Shown: positions 44,855 to 54,390, numbered from the stretch's first letter. The stretch is DNA of 64,000 bases from Pseudoalteromonas xiamenensis (GCF_042431545.1 NZ_JBHLYX010000008.1); one strand, 5' to 3'. Numbers and translations: made by a program. The notes: a model not told the origin generated them from the letters alone.

Positions 44855-45037
44855 AACTATCTCCTTTATTAGAATCACTCTAAATACTATTTAACCTTTT
44901 GTAATGTGTAAATGAATATTTGGTTAACAGATTAATCCTTCGTAGTGCAACGTTAACGTAAAAATCATGACTTTTGGCACTCATCGTCAGTGACACTTCT
45001 GATTAAGATGATTTCAGTCTTCAAAAAGGAGTAAGCG

Positions 45038-45751
45038 ATGAACACAATTTACCAAACGTTACTTTATTTACATATTTTGGCCGGCGCTTCTGCCCTCATC
45101 TTATTTTGGTTACCAGTCTACTTTAAAAAAGGCAGCCGCCAGCATAATCAATCCGGCCGGGCTTATGTATACGTAATGTATGTCGCGGCGGGCGTTGGCA
45201 CGATGATGTCATTACTGGGCTTGTGCTACCCTGAAGCATTAGCGGGACGTGTCCTTAGTGCCGCAGAATTACTCCAGTTGCAAGCAACACGTCTTTTTCT
45301 ACTGTACTTAAGTTTATTAACCGTCACTACGGTACGTCACGCCACTCTTGTGTTACAGGCAAAGCAACAACGTACGCAGCTAAGGCAGGTTAGTCATCTC
45401 ATGCTGATGGCCGCTTTGTTCATTGCAGGCCCCTGTCTAGCCTACTATGGTTGGACGTTAAATCGAGTATTGCTCATTATTTTTGGTTCGCTGGGAGCTC
45501 TGTTAGCCTGTAGTTTTCTCTACTACAGTTTCAAAGCAACACTGTCGGCGAAAGAATGGGTTATTGAACATCTCAGTAGCATGATTGGATCTGGTATCGC
45601 TTGTTATACCGCTTTTTTCGCCTTTGGTGGGCGTGCGCTTTTTGCACATGTTGCTTCATTGCAACTAATGAGTTGGATTTTGCCAAGTGTGATTGGTGCA
45701 ATAAGCATTAAGTTGTTAAAGCGTCGATATTCCAAGCAGTTTGCTCGCTAA
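45038..45751 (+). CDS. Polytopic membrane protein, DUF2306-like
   Basis: 237 residues with about seven transmembrane helices. The first helix is followed by 'LLYLHILAGASALILFWLPV' and 'SRQHNQSGRAYVYVMYVAAG', a conserved His/Gly/Arg arrangement typical of DUF2306-type proteins that may bind haem or a quinone. The start has AAGGAG. Function unknown. A stem-loop follows. Confidence 0.7.
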   Translation: MNTIYQTLLYLHILAGASALILFWLPVYFKKGSRQHNQSGRAYVYVMYVAAGVGTMMSLLGLCYPEALAGRVLSAAELLQLQATRLFLLYLSLLTVTTVRHATLVLQAKQQRTQLRQVSHLMLMAALFIAGPCLAYYGWTLNRVLLIIFGSLGALLACSFLYYSFKATLSAKEWVIEHLSSMIGSGIACYTAFFAFGGRALFAHVASLQLMSWILPSVIGAISIKLLKRRYSKQFAR

Positions 45752-45775
45752 CTAGGTCGTTATAATACGAAAGAT

Positions 45776-45806
45776 TCATCAGGATTTCCCACTGTAATCC
45801 TGATGA
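45776..45806 (+). terminator. Stem-loop after the DUF2306-like gene
   Basis: TCATCAGGATT and AATCCTGATGA form an 11-bp perfect stem with a 9-nt loop, 24 bp after the stop. Only a short T-rich tract follows. Confidence 0.55.
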
Positions 45807-45909
45807 TTTACAACTGAATTTACTCACAACCAACCTGATTGAATTTTGCACAACTTTCATCACCCTCTCAAATTTGCTACAATGTCTCACTTGCGTAAAT
45901 GGAGGATGA

Positions 45910-46950
45910 ATGAAGTTACTGTATTGGCTTGATGACTGGCTAACCCTTTCCAAGAATGAACAACAAGCACAGTTACCTTTTACTGGTGACGATTTACTCG
46001 ATGATGTTTTTGTAAAATACCACTTCGTTGACCTCGACAAACCTCTCCTCTTTACCTTCTCCCCTGCAGGTACAAATTATCAAGAACATGACTTACATGC
46101 GGATTTTTCGCCATGGGGTTATCGCTTGGCTCAGAAGCAAGGGGTAAACATTATTGCCTTTCAGCATTTGGGTCGAAGCAATTGGTTTCGAAGCCGCAAT
46201 TTAATCTTCTTCTTGGAGCAACTCGCGACACTGCTCGAGCCATTTAATCGACGACTTGGCTATGGGCTCAGCCGTGGCGGATTCGGTGTTGGCGCATTTG
46301 CAAACCTACTACAACTCGATACCGTGTTACTTTTTCATCCTGTCAGCACAAAAAACAAAGCGAAAGCGTATTGGGATACTCGTTCTAGCACTGACATTGC
46401 ACAGCAATTTGACTGGGAAGGTGATTATCACGACCTAGATTTAGGCAAAGCGCAAGGATACATTATTTATGATCCAACAAACCCAATAGACCGAAGACAC
46501 GCGAAACGTTACGCCGGATTGACGCATTTAAGGGTGTTTGGAATGGGTCACGGTACACATGCAACGTACATGAACAAATTTGGTTTTTACAAACAAATCG
46601 CTGTCGATTTTATGCGTTCAGAACACATCGACATCGCTCAATTTAGACAGCAAACCAAAACCTTACGTTTCAAAGAAGACTATTACAAACGCCTCAACAA
46701 GGCGAATGCTAAATCTCTGCATCGGCTTGAATTACTCAGCAAAGCGCATAACATCTTACTTGAAGAAAAAGTTGAGCACGTACAAGAGCACCAAGCGCAG
46801 ATTGATATTCAACCTTTGATTGATATCGCCATTAAACATCAAGATGAACATCCACAGGATGCAATTCAACTCCTTGAAGTTGCACAGCAACTCGTCCCAG
46901 ATGATCCACTCGTTGCTCATACATTAAAACAGTTGGATAAAGATGAGTAA
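45910..46950 (+). CDS. Putative alpha/beta-hydrolase-fold protein with helical tail
   Basis: 346 residues, strong ribosome site (GGAGGATGA). The core carries 'LGYGLSRGGFGVGAFA', a GxSxGG nucleophile-like elbow, and later 'LRVFGMGHGTHATYMN', which places a His near the end of a hydrolase core. The C-terminal ~110 residues are charged and coiled-coil-like ('RLELLSKAHNILLEEKVEHV', 'QEHQAQIDIQPL'). No exact family is recognised. It may act on a large or membrane substrate. A stem-loop region follows the stop. Confidence 0.55.
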   Translation: MKLLYWLDDWLTLSKNEQQAQLPFTGDDLLDDVFVKYHFVDLDKPLLFTFSPAGTNYQEHDLHADFSPWGYRLAQKQGVNIIAFQHLGRSNWFRSRNLIFFLEQLATLLEPFNRRLGYGLSRGGFGVGAFANLLQLDTVLLFHPVSTKNKAKAYWDTRSSTDIAQQFDWEGDYHDLDLGKAQGYIIYDPTNPIDRRHAKRYAGLTHLRVFGMGHGTHATYMNKFGFYKQIAVDFMRSEHIDIAQFRQQTKTLRFKEDYYKRLNKANAKSLHRLELLSKAHNILLEEKVEHVQEHQAQIDIQPLIDIAIKHQDEHPQDAIQLLEVAQQLVPDDPLVAHTLKQLDKDE

Positions 46951-46954
46951 CACA

Positions 46955-47012
46955 GGCAACCTAAGGGATAATTATCTTAAAACATTTACCTTTAGGTTGT
47001 CCTATTTAACGT
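46955..47012 (+). terminator. Weak hairpin region downstream of the hydrolase-like gene
   Basis: GGCAACCTAA and TTAGGTTGTCC can pair with one bulge across a ~20-nt loop. Terminator function is possible only. Confidence 0.35.
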
Positions 47013-47202
47013 ATTTCAAGTGCATCTCTACCACTGTCAATCGACACATTTTGAAATAGTTTATCGCTTTAGCTTCCCAAGCTTTAGCGTTATGCTAGTG
47101 TTAGTTTGTGCCAGGTTATAAATGACCTGAATATCTATACTGTGTCGAAACGCAGAGTCTTCAAAGTGTTCAGCTCTTTATAACTTTTAAAAGGGCACAA
47201 TC

Positions 47203-48519
47203 ATGATCAACACGCATCCTAATATTGTCATCATCGGCGGTGGTGCTGGCGGCTTAGAGCTCGCCACGAAATTAGGACATAAATTAGGAAAGTCCCAACG
47301 CGCAACCATTACACTTATTGATAAAAACCGTACGCACATTTGGAAACCGTTACTTCACGAAGTTGCGACAGGTTCTCTCGACACCAGTCTTGATGGCGTA
47401 TCCTACTCCGCTCATGCCGCAAAACATGGCTTTCAATTTATTTTGGGTGAATTTAACGCACTCAACGCAGAATCTCAGACCATTACTCTCAATCAACTTC
47501 TCGATGAAAACGGTCAATTGCTTATTCCTCCGCGCCATATTCGATATGATGAATTAGTTATCGCTGTGGGTAGTGTCAGCAACGATTTTAATACTCCTGG
47601 TGTAAGCCAATATTGCTACTTCCTAGATTCACAATCCCAAGCCGAGCGCTTTCAACACGCCCTTCTTGACCGATTTACCCGTGTTCACCAAATGGCCAGC
47701 GAAGAGCCTGAATCGTCGAACCATTTATCCATTGCAATTGTCGGCGGCGGTGCAACAGGTGTAGAACTGAGTGCAGAGCTTATTCACGTTTCTCAATTAC
47801 TGAAACATTATGGGATGAGCGAGTTTAAAAGTACCAAACTGAGCATTCGACTAATTGAAGCTGGCCCAAGTATTTTACCTCTGTTACCAAAACGGATCAG
47901 TGATGCAGCGCGTAAGGAACTAAAAAACCTCGGTGTAACTGTGCTTGAAGGTACGCAAGTAAGTGAGGCAACCAAAACGGGATTCATCACTAAACAAGGC
48001 GAAACTATCGGTGCCGATTTAATGATTTGGGCTGCTGGCGTTAAAGTTGCTGACTTTATTAAAACGATGGATTGTTTCGAATTCACTCGCAACAACCAAA
48101 TTCTAGTAGATGAATATCTCCAAGCTAAAGGAACTGCGCACATCTATGTATTAGGCGACGCAAGCGCTTGTCAACAACCAGACGGTAGTTTTGTACCTCC
48201 AAGAGCGCAAGCTGCACATCAAATGGCAAGTAATCTTGCAGCTAATATTGTTGCAAAACTGAATGGAAAATCGCTCACTGCTTTTCAATATCATGACCAC
48301 GGTTCTTTAGTCAATTTGGCCCGCTACAGTGCTGTTGGTAGCCTAATGGGCAATTTGACTGGCAACTCGATGTACGTCGAAGGAAAACTCGCTCGCCTCA
48401 TGTACGTTTCACTATATCGTATGCATCAAAGCGCAATTCATGGGCCAGTTAAAACAGTCGGTTTGTGGCTATGTGAAAAGTTGATGAGAAGTGTCAGACC
48501 GAAAATGAAACTACATTAA
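47203..48519 (+). CDS. ndh: NADH:quinone oxidoreductase type 2 (NDH-2)
   Basis: 438 residues of a single-subunit, non-proton-pumping NADH dehydrogenase. The FAD-binding Rossmann motif is 'VIIGGGAGGLELATKLG' near the start and the NADH-binding one is 'IAIVGGGATGVELSAELI' near residue 177. 'NRTHIWKPLLHEVATGSL' is a hallmark of NDH-2 and 'IYVLGDASAC' the FAD-contacting C-terminal part. It passes electrons from NADH to the quinone pool at the inner membrane. It stands alone, with a GGGCA-containing upstream region. Confidence 0.95.
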   Translation: MINTHPNIVIIGGGAGGLELATKLGHKLGKSQRATITLIDKNRTHIWKPLLHEVATGSLDTSLDGVSYSAHAAKHGFQFILGEFNALNAESQTITLNQLLDENGQLLIPPRHIRYDELVIAVGSVSNDFNTPGVSQYCYFLDSQSQAERFQHALLDRFTRVHQMASEEPESSNHLSIAIVGGGATGVELSAELIHVSQLLKHYGMSEFKSTKLSIRLIEAGPSILPLLPKRISDAARKELKNLGVTVLEGTQVSEATKTGFITKQGETIGADLMIWAAGVKVADFIKTMDCFEFTRNNQILVDEYLQAKGTAHIYVLGDASACQQPDGSFVPPRAQAAHQMASNLAANIVAKLNGKSLTAFQYHDHGSLVNLARYSAVGSLMGNLTGNSMYVEGKLARLMYVSLYRMHQSAIHGPVKTVGLWLCEKLMRSVRPKMKLH

Positions 48520-48526
48520 TTCACAA

Positions 48527-48560
48527 TGTGCGAGTTCACTGTGAATGGTGAACTCGCACA
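48527..48560. terminator. Perfect stem-loop between convergent ndh and serine-hydrolase genes
   Basis: TGTGCGAGTTCAC and GTGAACTCGCACA form a 13-bp perfect stem with an 8-nt loop, between the two stop codons. No T-tract is present. Confidence 0.6.
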
Positions 48561-48564
48561 GTGC

Positions 48565-50118
48565 TTATTCTGTCCGAGGTTGTTTACCATTAAAGCCTAA
48601 GTCTTGAATATACTTAATGGCCTGTTGCTCAAAGTTAAAAAACACCTCTGTGTTGGCTTGACCAATCCAGCTTACAATTCGAATGTTAATGGGATCGACG
48701 TTCACCGCACTTGAGCCCCAAAATCCATAGTGACCAACAACCGAATAAGTTGCAAACACTTCCTTTTCAAGAGCTAGACCGTAGTAGCTTTTATCACCGG
48801 TACCATCAGACACGTCAATCCAGTGACTTTGAAGTGCTTGATTAAGTGCAGGCTCTGTAATAAAGGTTTGGTCTTTTAACGCTTTAAAAAAACGATTTAA
48901 ATCATCCAAAGTAGAAATGATCCCGCCACCCGCCCAGATAAATGACGTATTTACCCCCAATTCAAGTATATTATGATTACCCGAAAGTATAGGCGCTATC
49001 CATGACTCAATCGGAATGTAGAAATAATGGTCGACAGGGCCTTCGCCCACTTTAGCTTCGTGAAAATCCATGTAAGTCATAGACATATTGAGTGGTGTAA
49101 ACACCATCTCGTGTAACAGTTGTTCAAAAGGCTTATTGAGGTACTTGGAAATAGCCCATGCAAGCAAATCGATATTAGTATTGGTGTAGTTGTAAGCCTC
49201 ACCCGGTTTATGAATTCGATTTCTTGTCATGCCGCGTTCAAGGAACTCTTTGATTATCAAATCGGCATGCCAAATATCAGGTACGTTCATATCTTCACCT
49301 GATAATACCTCCAGTATCGCCCTACTATCAGGTGAATCGGGGTCACTTAGATAGGAAATAAAGTCATCTAGTCCTGATGTTTGGTCTAGTAGCTGTCTTA
49401 CCGTTAACTTACCGCCGTATTTTTGTTGTCCATCATCGTAGAAGTCATCCACAACAAATCCACTTGGCATGTCTTCATTAGTAATTAACTCCGCCAAGGT
49501 TGTATCTAACGATAATCGACCCTGTTCTATCAGTTTAAAAACAACCGCTGCTGACAACGTTTTAGAAATACTGGCAATTCGAAATTGCTGGTCGCTTGTC
49601 ATCGGGATGCCTGTTCCGTGATGCGTCTCACCTAAAGCACCGCGCCAAATAACATTTGGGATATTAAAATCAATCAAGGCGGACATATTTATCGTCTTTG
49701 CATTTGCAGATTCAAAATTTAGTTTCAGTAGTTCATCTAACTTTGGAAATATAATCTCTTCAACACTTTGAGCTTTAACCGTAAAGGTTGCTTCCCTTTT
49801 TGACTTGAATTTATCTTCCGCCGTAATTTTAAACGTATACGTACCGGGGATATTTGGCAGGTCGACTTCGATACTCTGATCCTGTTTGCCTTCAACATGT
49901 AAAATGGCCGAAGTAGGTCCACTCACTTGCTGCCAGCGGATCTCAGTAAGGTTATTGTCTTTGTCTGTAACCGACGCGATAAGCACAGCTTGGCTAGTTA
50001 CAACCTGTGTAAGATCTGGCCGTTCTACTTGTATGTCCGGTTTGTGGTTTCCGGAAAAACAACCGGATAACAACGACGCGGAAATACCGAGTGCGACTAA
50101 GTGAAAAGATGTTTTCAT
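48565..50118 (-). CDS. Serine hydrolase lipoprotein (beta-lactamase/class C family) with Ig-like N-domain
   Basis: 517 residues. The N-terminal 'ASLLSGCFSGN' is a lipobox with the lipidated Cys. Residues ~30-115 look like a PKD/Ig-like domain ('IRWQQVSGPTSAILHVEG', 'GTYTFKITAEDKFKSKRE'). The catalytic domain has the nucleophile motif SISK ('RIASISKTLSAAVVFKLI') and YTN ('YNYTNTNIDLLAWAISKY'). 'VVGHYGFWGSSAV' corresponds to the late third motif. Location outer membrane, probably facing the periplasm or the outside. Substrate unknown. Confidence 0.88.
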   Translation of the reverse strand: MKTSFHLVALGISASLLSGCFSGNHKPDIQVERPDLTQVVTSQAVLIASVTDKDNNLTEIRWQQVSGPTSAILHVEGKQDQSIEVDLPNIPGTYTFKITAEDKFKSKREATFTVKAQSVEEIIFPKLDELLKLNFESANAKTINMSALIDFNIPNVIWRGALGETHHGTGIPMTSDQQFRIASISKTLSAAVVFKLIEQGRLSLDTTLAELITNEDMPSGFVVDDFYDDGQQKYGGKLTVRQLLDQTSGLDDFISYLSDPDSPDSRAILEVLSGEDMNVPDIWHADLIIKEFLERGMTRNRIHKPGEAYNYTNTNIDLLAWAISKYLNKPFEQLLHEMVFTPLNMSMTYMDFHEAKVGEGPVDHYFYIPIESWIAPILSGNHNILELGVNTSFIWAGGGIISTLDDLNRFFKALKDQTFITEPALNQALQSHWIDVSDGTGDKSYYGLALEKEVFATYSVVGHYGFWGSSAVNVDPINIRIVSWIGQANTEVFFNFEQQAIKYIQDLGFNGKQPRTE

Positions 50119-50659
50119 TTGAATTCCTTTTTTATTGAATTACAAGCAGCATACTTGCGCTAAAAGTAATTCACTGTCAGGAATCGTTCATTTATTGATA
50201 CTGTTTGTAATTTTATGTAATGAATCGCAACGATGACAAAATAAAGATACGGTGGATAGATGAAATACTCACCCACCAATAACTAGCCTAAATAAACACG
50301 TTCATGCTGATTTATAGACTGTTTATCAAATTCAAATCGGGGTACACCTTTAAGAAACTGACTAGATCACTCAAAAATAGAGAAAACTTATAAATGCATT
50401 AACTTAAATTGTTTTGAAGATTCAATCCAAAAACTAAGGATGTACGGAATTATAAAACTAAAATTTGCCAATTTTTTTAAAACATGACCTTGCGGAATTC
50501 AAATTCACCGTTACTATTAACTCGAATTTTACATTTAGATAACCATACTTTATCTCGTATTATTCAAACACATAAATGTAGTTGTATATCCGTTTTGCTG
50601 ATACCCACGGAATAAAGGGGATTGGTAAAACAACGTGAAATTACCTTTAAGGAAAAATT
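50119..50659. other. AT-rich gap upstream of the PixA-like gene
   Basis: About 540 bp, strongly AT-rich. No coding frame of convincing quality is seen on either strand; the ribosome site of the next gene (AAGGA) lies at its end. It may hold an extended promoter or leader of the PixA-like gene. Confidence 0.5.
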
Positions 50660-51187
50660 ATGGCAATTCAACGCATTGAAGTTGTAGTCGATTGTGAGAG
50701 CATCGAAAACGGGGCTGCAGCATATACTGCTGTTAATATGTTTGCGTCACCAGATATTATTGTAAGCAATTCTCAAGGTTCGTATGAATTGAGTGTACGT
50801 GTAGATAATGACGATGTACTTCGATGGTCAGCATTTCCAAAAGTAGTACAGCCAGAAGGCAGTACAGAAAACTACGCGGTGATCATTTCAGCGGAACACG
50901 ACTGGAATAACAATACCCTACTAAAAGATTGGACTGCATTTCAAGGTGATATGGACGTCTACGTGTATGAGAGTGATGCCATCAGCATGAACGACGATGG
51001 TGAAGTGCCTGTAAAACGAGTTACAGGCTACCAACCTTACGTTCAAGCAACTGCTCGCCTACCTGGTCGCCCAGATCCGGGTACATCACAAATTGAAGCT
51101 TATACGTTTTGGGTAAAAGTATACAAAGGCTCACAGTTGATAAAAGAAATTAACTGGGACCCATATGTAACGGTAGTTCAACCATAA
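50660..51187 (+). CDS. PixA/AidA-family inclusion-body-type protein
   Basis: 175 residues without signal peptide. The sequence follows the AidA/PixA plan ('QRIEVVVDCESIENG', 'DIIVSNSQGSYELSVRVDND', 'DVLRWSAFP', 'YTFWVKVYKGSQLIKEINWD'). Proteins of this family form cytoplasmic inclusion bodies in Xenorhabdus and Photorhabdus or are quorum-regulated in other species; their molecular role is unsettled. A long AT-rich upstream region and a large hairpin afterwards suggest an independently regulated, well-expressed gene. Confidence 0.75.
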   Translation: MAIQRIEVVVDCESIENGAAAYTAVNMFASPDIIVSNSQGSYELSVRVDNDDVLRWSAFPKVVQPEGSTENYAVIISAEHDWNNNTLLKDWTAFQGDMDVYVYESDAISMNDDGEVPVKRVTGYQPYVQATARLPGRPDPGTSQIEAYTFWVKVYKGSQLIKEINWDPYVTVVQP

Positions 51188-51200
51188 TTTCAGGTTGACT

Positions 51201-51231
51201 GTTAAAGCCAATTTTAAAAATTGGCTTTAAC
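51201..51231 (+). terminator. Large perfect inverted repeat after the PixA-like gene
   Basis: GTTAAAGCCAATTTT and AAAATTGGCTTTAAC, 15 bp, separated by one base. In RNA this folds as a hairpin with an AT-rich tip. Only a short T-poor tract follows. Confidence 0.6.
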
Positions 51232-51263
51232 TTGATTACTCTGTCCATTTCACCAGCTCGAGG

Positions 51264-51716
51264 CTATTCTTTGTTTATCAAAAGAATGCCAAAGATTAGC
51301 AGGGTCGCACCTACAAGCTTTGTTGTAGAGAGCAGCTTTTGAGGCGAATCAAACAAACCAAAGTGACTGATCAACATTGCCATCAACAGTTGGCCTGTTA
51401 ACGCATAGCTCATTAAATTGCCTACACCCATTTTGGGAATGAGCCAGTACATGCTGCCAACGCCAATTACACTCAAAAAGCAAGATAGCCACAGATACCA
51501 AGGAATTGCACTTGTTTGAAGCTGCTCAAACTGAGCACTAAGAGACTTAAATTGAGTGACGATTAGCACAAACCCAATAAGTAGAAAGCTCGTTAAAAAT
51601 GCGTAGCTTGTGGCAAGCCAAGCATTATTGAAATGTTGTCCGAGCCTCGCATTCATTGCCGCTTGCACAGCAATACAACTCCCCGCAAATAACGCAATAG
51701 GCCAAAGAAACGTCAT
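51264..51716 (-). CDS. DMT-superfamily (YdcZ/DUF606) membrane protein
   Basis: 150 residues with five transmembrane helices. The start is the ATG at 51716, with GGAGT 5 nt upstream; the longer frame begins with TTG. The 'LWPIALFAGSCIAVQAAMNA' and 'YALTGQLLMAMLISHFGLFD' segments fit YdcZ-type half-transporters. It is downstream of the Crp/Fnr gene in the same direction, 86 bp away. The pair is common, and the regulator may control the transporter (inference). Confidence 0.85.
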   Translation of the reverse strand: MTFLWPIALFAGSCIAVQAAMNARLGQHFNNAWLATSYAFLTSFLLIGFVLIVTQFKSLSAQFEQLQTSAIPWYLWLSCFLSVIGVGSMYWLIPKMGVGNLMSYALTGQLLMAMLISHFGLFDSPQKLLSTTKLVGATLLIFGILLINKE

Positions 51717-51802
51717 AACAGACTCCAAGTAGAGTACGAGTAAGTAACGAGTTTAGCGCCTAAGCAATCGACAACGCATTTACATATGTTGAGACAACGG
51801 AC

Positions 51803-52387
51803 TTATTTTAAATCTTTACGGACACGACTTAGCTGAGTTGGTGTAATACCCAAGTAACTCGCAATGTGGTATTGCGTTAACCGCGAAATTATTGCCTTAT
51901 GGGTATCCAAAAACGCCAGATAACGCTGTTTGGCGTCGAACTGTAAATATTCAATCTCCTTTTGTTCTTTTTCCAACAACCAGTGTGTTTCGAGGTAATT
52001 AATCTGATAGATCATAAGGTCGGGTTTGGTAAGTAATGCGGATCGAAATAGCTTAAAATCAATTTCAATGAGTACACAGTCTTCGAGTGCCTCGATTGCA
52101 AGCAAAGTTGGCGTACCTTGCAAAAGAGCAGACATACAGCCTGGAAATCGACCTTCAGCAAAGAAGTTTTTATTAAATTCATTTCCTCGTTCATCCACGA
52201 CATAACTTCGCATCAACCCTTGGTGAATAAAAGCAAAACTCGTTGGTATCTCACCGATCCGATATAATAATTGACCTTTCTTTAGATGTTGCACCTTGCA
52301 CGCATCCAAGTAAAGTCCAAGCGACTCTTTACTTAATGCACTGTAGCGATGAACAACTTGGGTTAGATGAGCGATTGCGTCGAGCAA
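51803..52387 (-). CDS. Crp/Fnr-family transcriptional regulator
   Basis: 194 residues with a cyclic-nucleotide-binding-like domain ('KKGQLLYRIGEIPTSFAFIH', 'YLQFDAKQRYLAFLD') and a short C-terminal HTH ('YHIASYLGITPTQLSRVRKD'). No cysteine cluster, so it is not an Fe-S Fnr. The start is uncertain: no ATG is available, and the frame opens at a TAG at 52418-52420; TTG at 52387 or CTG at 52402 are the candidates. It precedes the YdcZ-type gene. Confidence 0.85.
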   Translation of the reverse strand: MLDAIAHLTQVVHRYSALSKESLGLYLDACKVQHLKKGQLLYRIGEIPTSFAFIHQGLMRSYVVDERGNEFNKNFFAEGRFPGCMSALLQGTPTLLAIEALEDCVLIEIDFKLFRSALLTKPDLMIYQINYLETHWLLEKEQKEIEYLQFDAKQRYLAFLDTHKAIISRLTQYHIASYLGITPTQLSRVRKDLK

Positions 52388-52724
52388 ATGAGGTTCGTCC
52401 AGTGTGTGTTTAAAAAACTATAACAGGCAGGCTAGTGGCATTCAATTAACGGACCCCAGATAACGCCAAAAGCGCTCATAAATGCGCATGATAAAAACAG
52501 AGTTCAACTTAGCATTACCACCTAAAACCTCCGCGACAGTCTGCGTTAGTTCAAAGGCTCGATTTGATATGAGTATCCGATACCGATCCTACCCATTTAG
52601 TTTCGACCGTTGTCACGCCCAGACCACTTCGGTTAAATATTCCAACCACCTACGCTTTCAAATTCAGCGATCCCTGTTTGCCTTGATTAGCCAAGGTAAA
52701 CTTCGAATGACAGTCTCTTATTTA
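52388..52724. other. Gap between the Crp/Fnr and large orphan genes
   Basis: About 337 bp. A plus-strand frame (52482-52748) has no ribosome site and overlaps the end of the next gene; nothing convincing is seen. It may be eroded coding sequence or a promoter region of the Crp/Fnr gene. Confidence 0.4.
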
Positions 52725-54122
52725 TTAGAGATTGCTGTTCTCTTTTGAAGTGCTCCCCTCGACAATCGACAGGTTACCACTTGCATAAAACGTTAGTGTC
52801 CCAAGACGCTCTGGAAAATATCGAGTTTGATTGAACTCGTGGATTTTCATCACTTGATTGAAATGAAATTTTGACTCTGCATTGGCTACATTGTTCACAG
52901 CCCACTGCTCAAGTGCATCGGACTTAGAGAATTGCTCTGGCATCTCGTCTTTATCCGCAAGTAACTTACTCCAAAGTTCTTTTTGTATTTGAGCCGGCGA
53001 GCCTTCCATTTCCTTCAACGCGTCATTAATCCAGCCTACTCCAAATTCATTATACGCTTTGAGCACATTTTTATAGAGGCTACGGCGGTCGGATTCGGAA
53101 GCGATATCGTCTTGCTGAGCAACATAGTCGCCTGATTCGGTTTGGTAATATTGTCGATGCGCTTGATAATTCACTTGTTCACCGAGGTACGCAAATAAAT
53201 CCTGTTCCGCGTCTTTATCGACGTCATTAAACATAGCCAACATGTCATCAATCTGATGTGTCTTAATAAGACTTGCCATATCAACCATGCCCCTAGTCTG
53301 TTCAAACGAGCTTTGAGAAAGATGTGTATTGAATTGGACGGTTTGCTCGTCAGACATTTTACCTGTGATTAAAAGCTCGGCGTAGCGCTTGGACAACTCC
53401 GTGTCTGCGTTCGCCGCTAAATAACCAGCCTTAAAATCCATGCCATCTTCACTTGCAGTGAACAATACATTTTCTAATCCTCGATCATCTAACCCAACTG
53501 GCGGAGGATTCTTCTTATATGATTGGCCATTTTCAAGGAGCGACTTCATCGCGCCAATTGAAGAGCTTAAGGCGTCCGCAGAGAGATCATTGAGCGCGGG
53601 AATAAGCCGTTCCGCTAATTTGCTACTTTTATTTTGCAAAAAATCATACTGCGACACTTCCACCATAAACTCCGCAAGTTGACCAAGTTCTTCATCGGTC
53701 AACTTAGTCGCCAACTCGAGTAATTCTTTCGTTGGTTTCACATGCTCAAACATTAGTTTTTGGTCACCACTGAGCCTTTCAAGCTGATCCAAGAACGCAT
53801 TAATGTCGTCGGTTTCGGTTAAATCACCATATTGGTAGGTTCGCACTTTGTTCGGGTTACCCATTTCAATCGCACTCGATTGAATTCGATAATGCCTCAT
53901 ACCAACAAAACGAGAATACTGCTGCAATGATGCATTGCGACCTTTAAATGGATCTTCATAGGCGATAACAGGCGCATTTTCGAATTCTTTGTATTTATCC
54001 AATTCGGTAGTTTGTTGGAAATTGCGGGCAGCCTGAGACATCTCATCAAGCGTAGTTGACGAGGGTGCGGTATCCGATTTTGGCAACAACACATTGGGAA
54101 GGTTTGGTGAGTTAATTTTCAT
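52725..54122 (-). CDS. Large cytoplasmic protein of unknown family
   Basis: 465 residues with a good ribosome site (AAGGA). No signal peptide or membrane segment. The first ~60 residues are Pro/Ser-rich and flexible, and the rest is charged and helical, with repeated 'LTDEELGQLAEFMVEVS'-like and 'LAERLIPALNDLSADALSS'-like stretches and a Tyr/Gln-rich middle ('AHRQYYQTESGDYVAQQDD'). No motif identifies it. Its long disordered start and helical body could suit a secreted-by-special-system effector or a structural protein, but nothing supports either directly. Confidence 0.6.
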   Translation of the reverse strand: MKINSPNLPNVLLPKSDTAPSSTTLDEMSQAARNFQQTTELDKYKEFENAPVIAYEDPFKGRNASLQQYSRFVGMRHYRIQSSAIEMGNPNKVRTYQYGDLTETDDINAFLDQLERLSGDQKLMFEHVKPTKELLELATKLTDEELGQLAEFMVEVSQYDFLQNKSSKLAERLIPALNDLSADALSSSIGAMKSLLENGQSYKKNPPPVGLDDRGLENVLFTASEDGMDFKAGYLAANADTELSKRYAELLITGKMSDEQTVQFNTHLSQSSFEQTRGMVDMASLIKTHQIDDMLAMFNDVDKDAEQDLFAYLGEQVNYQAHRQYYQTESGDYVAQQDDIASESDRRSLYKNVLKAYNEFGVGWINDALKEMEGSPAQIQKELWSKLLADKDEMPEQFSKSDALEQWAVNNVANAESKFHFNQVMKIHEFNQTRYFPERLGTLTFYASGNLSIVEGSTSKENSNL

Positions 54123-54330
54123 CTCAGTCCTTTAGATGACAATAGCTATGTCTCATTATCGGCTACAAAGCTCAAAACTTGAGCATTATTTATTACCTAA
54201 ACTCATTTCAAATATGTCGACGAAGCTATGAGTGTTGAACATTTCAATCGCCCCCTACCACACAGCTGACATAGACATCGAGATAGACGCAACTTTGCTT
54301 TAAACAGGCCACATCTTTTTCAATACCATT

Positions 54331-54345
54331 TACTCTATTTTGTAG
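54331..54345. promoter_or_regulatory. First copy of the PadR-like operator repeat
   Basis: TACTCTATTTTGTAG; a related copy lies exactly 60 bp downstream, before the PadR start codon. Confidence 0.6.
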
Positions 54346-54390
54346 ATTAAACCCTTGCATTCACTTAAAGTGCAAATTACACTCAATATA

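Noticed and set aside
44658..44894. Plus-strand frame over the peptide gene
   Set aside because: No ribosome site; the minus-strand peptide has AAGGAGAT and a leader-like sequence, so it is preferred.
45708..46040. 110-codon open frame on the minus strand
   Set aside because: Overlaps two well-supported plus-strand genes and has no ribosome site.
52482..52748. 88-codon plus-strand frame before the large orphan gene
   Set aside because: No ribosome site, overlaps the end of the minus-strand gene and shows no family pattern.
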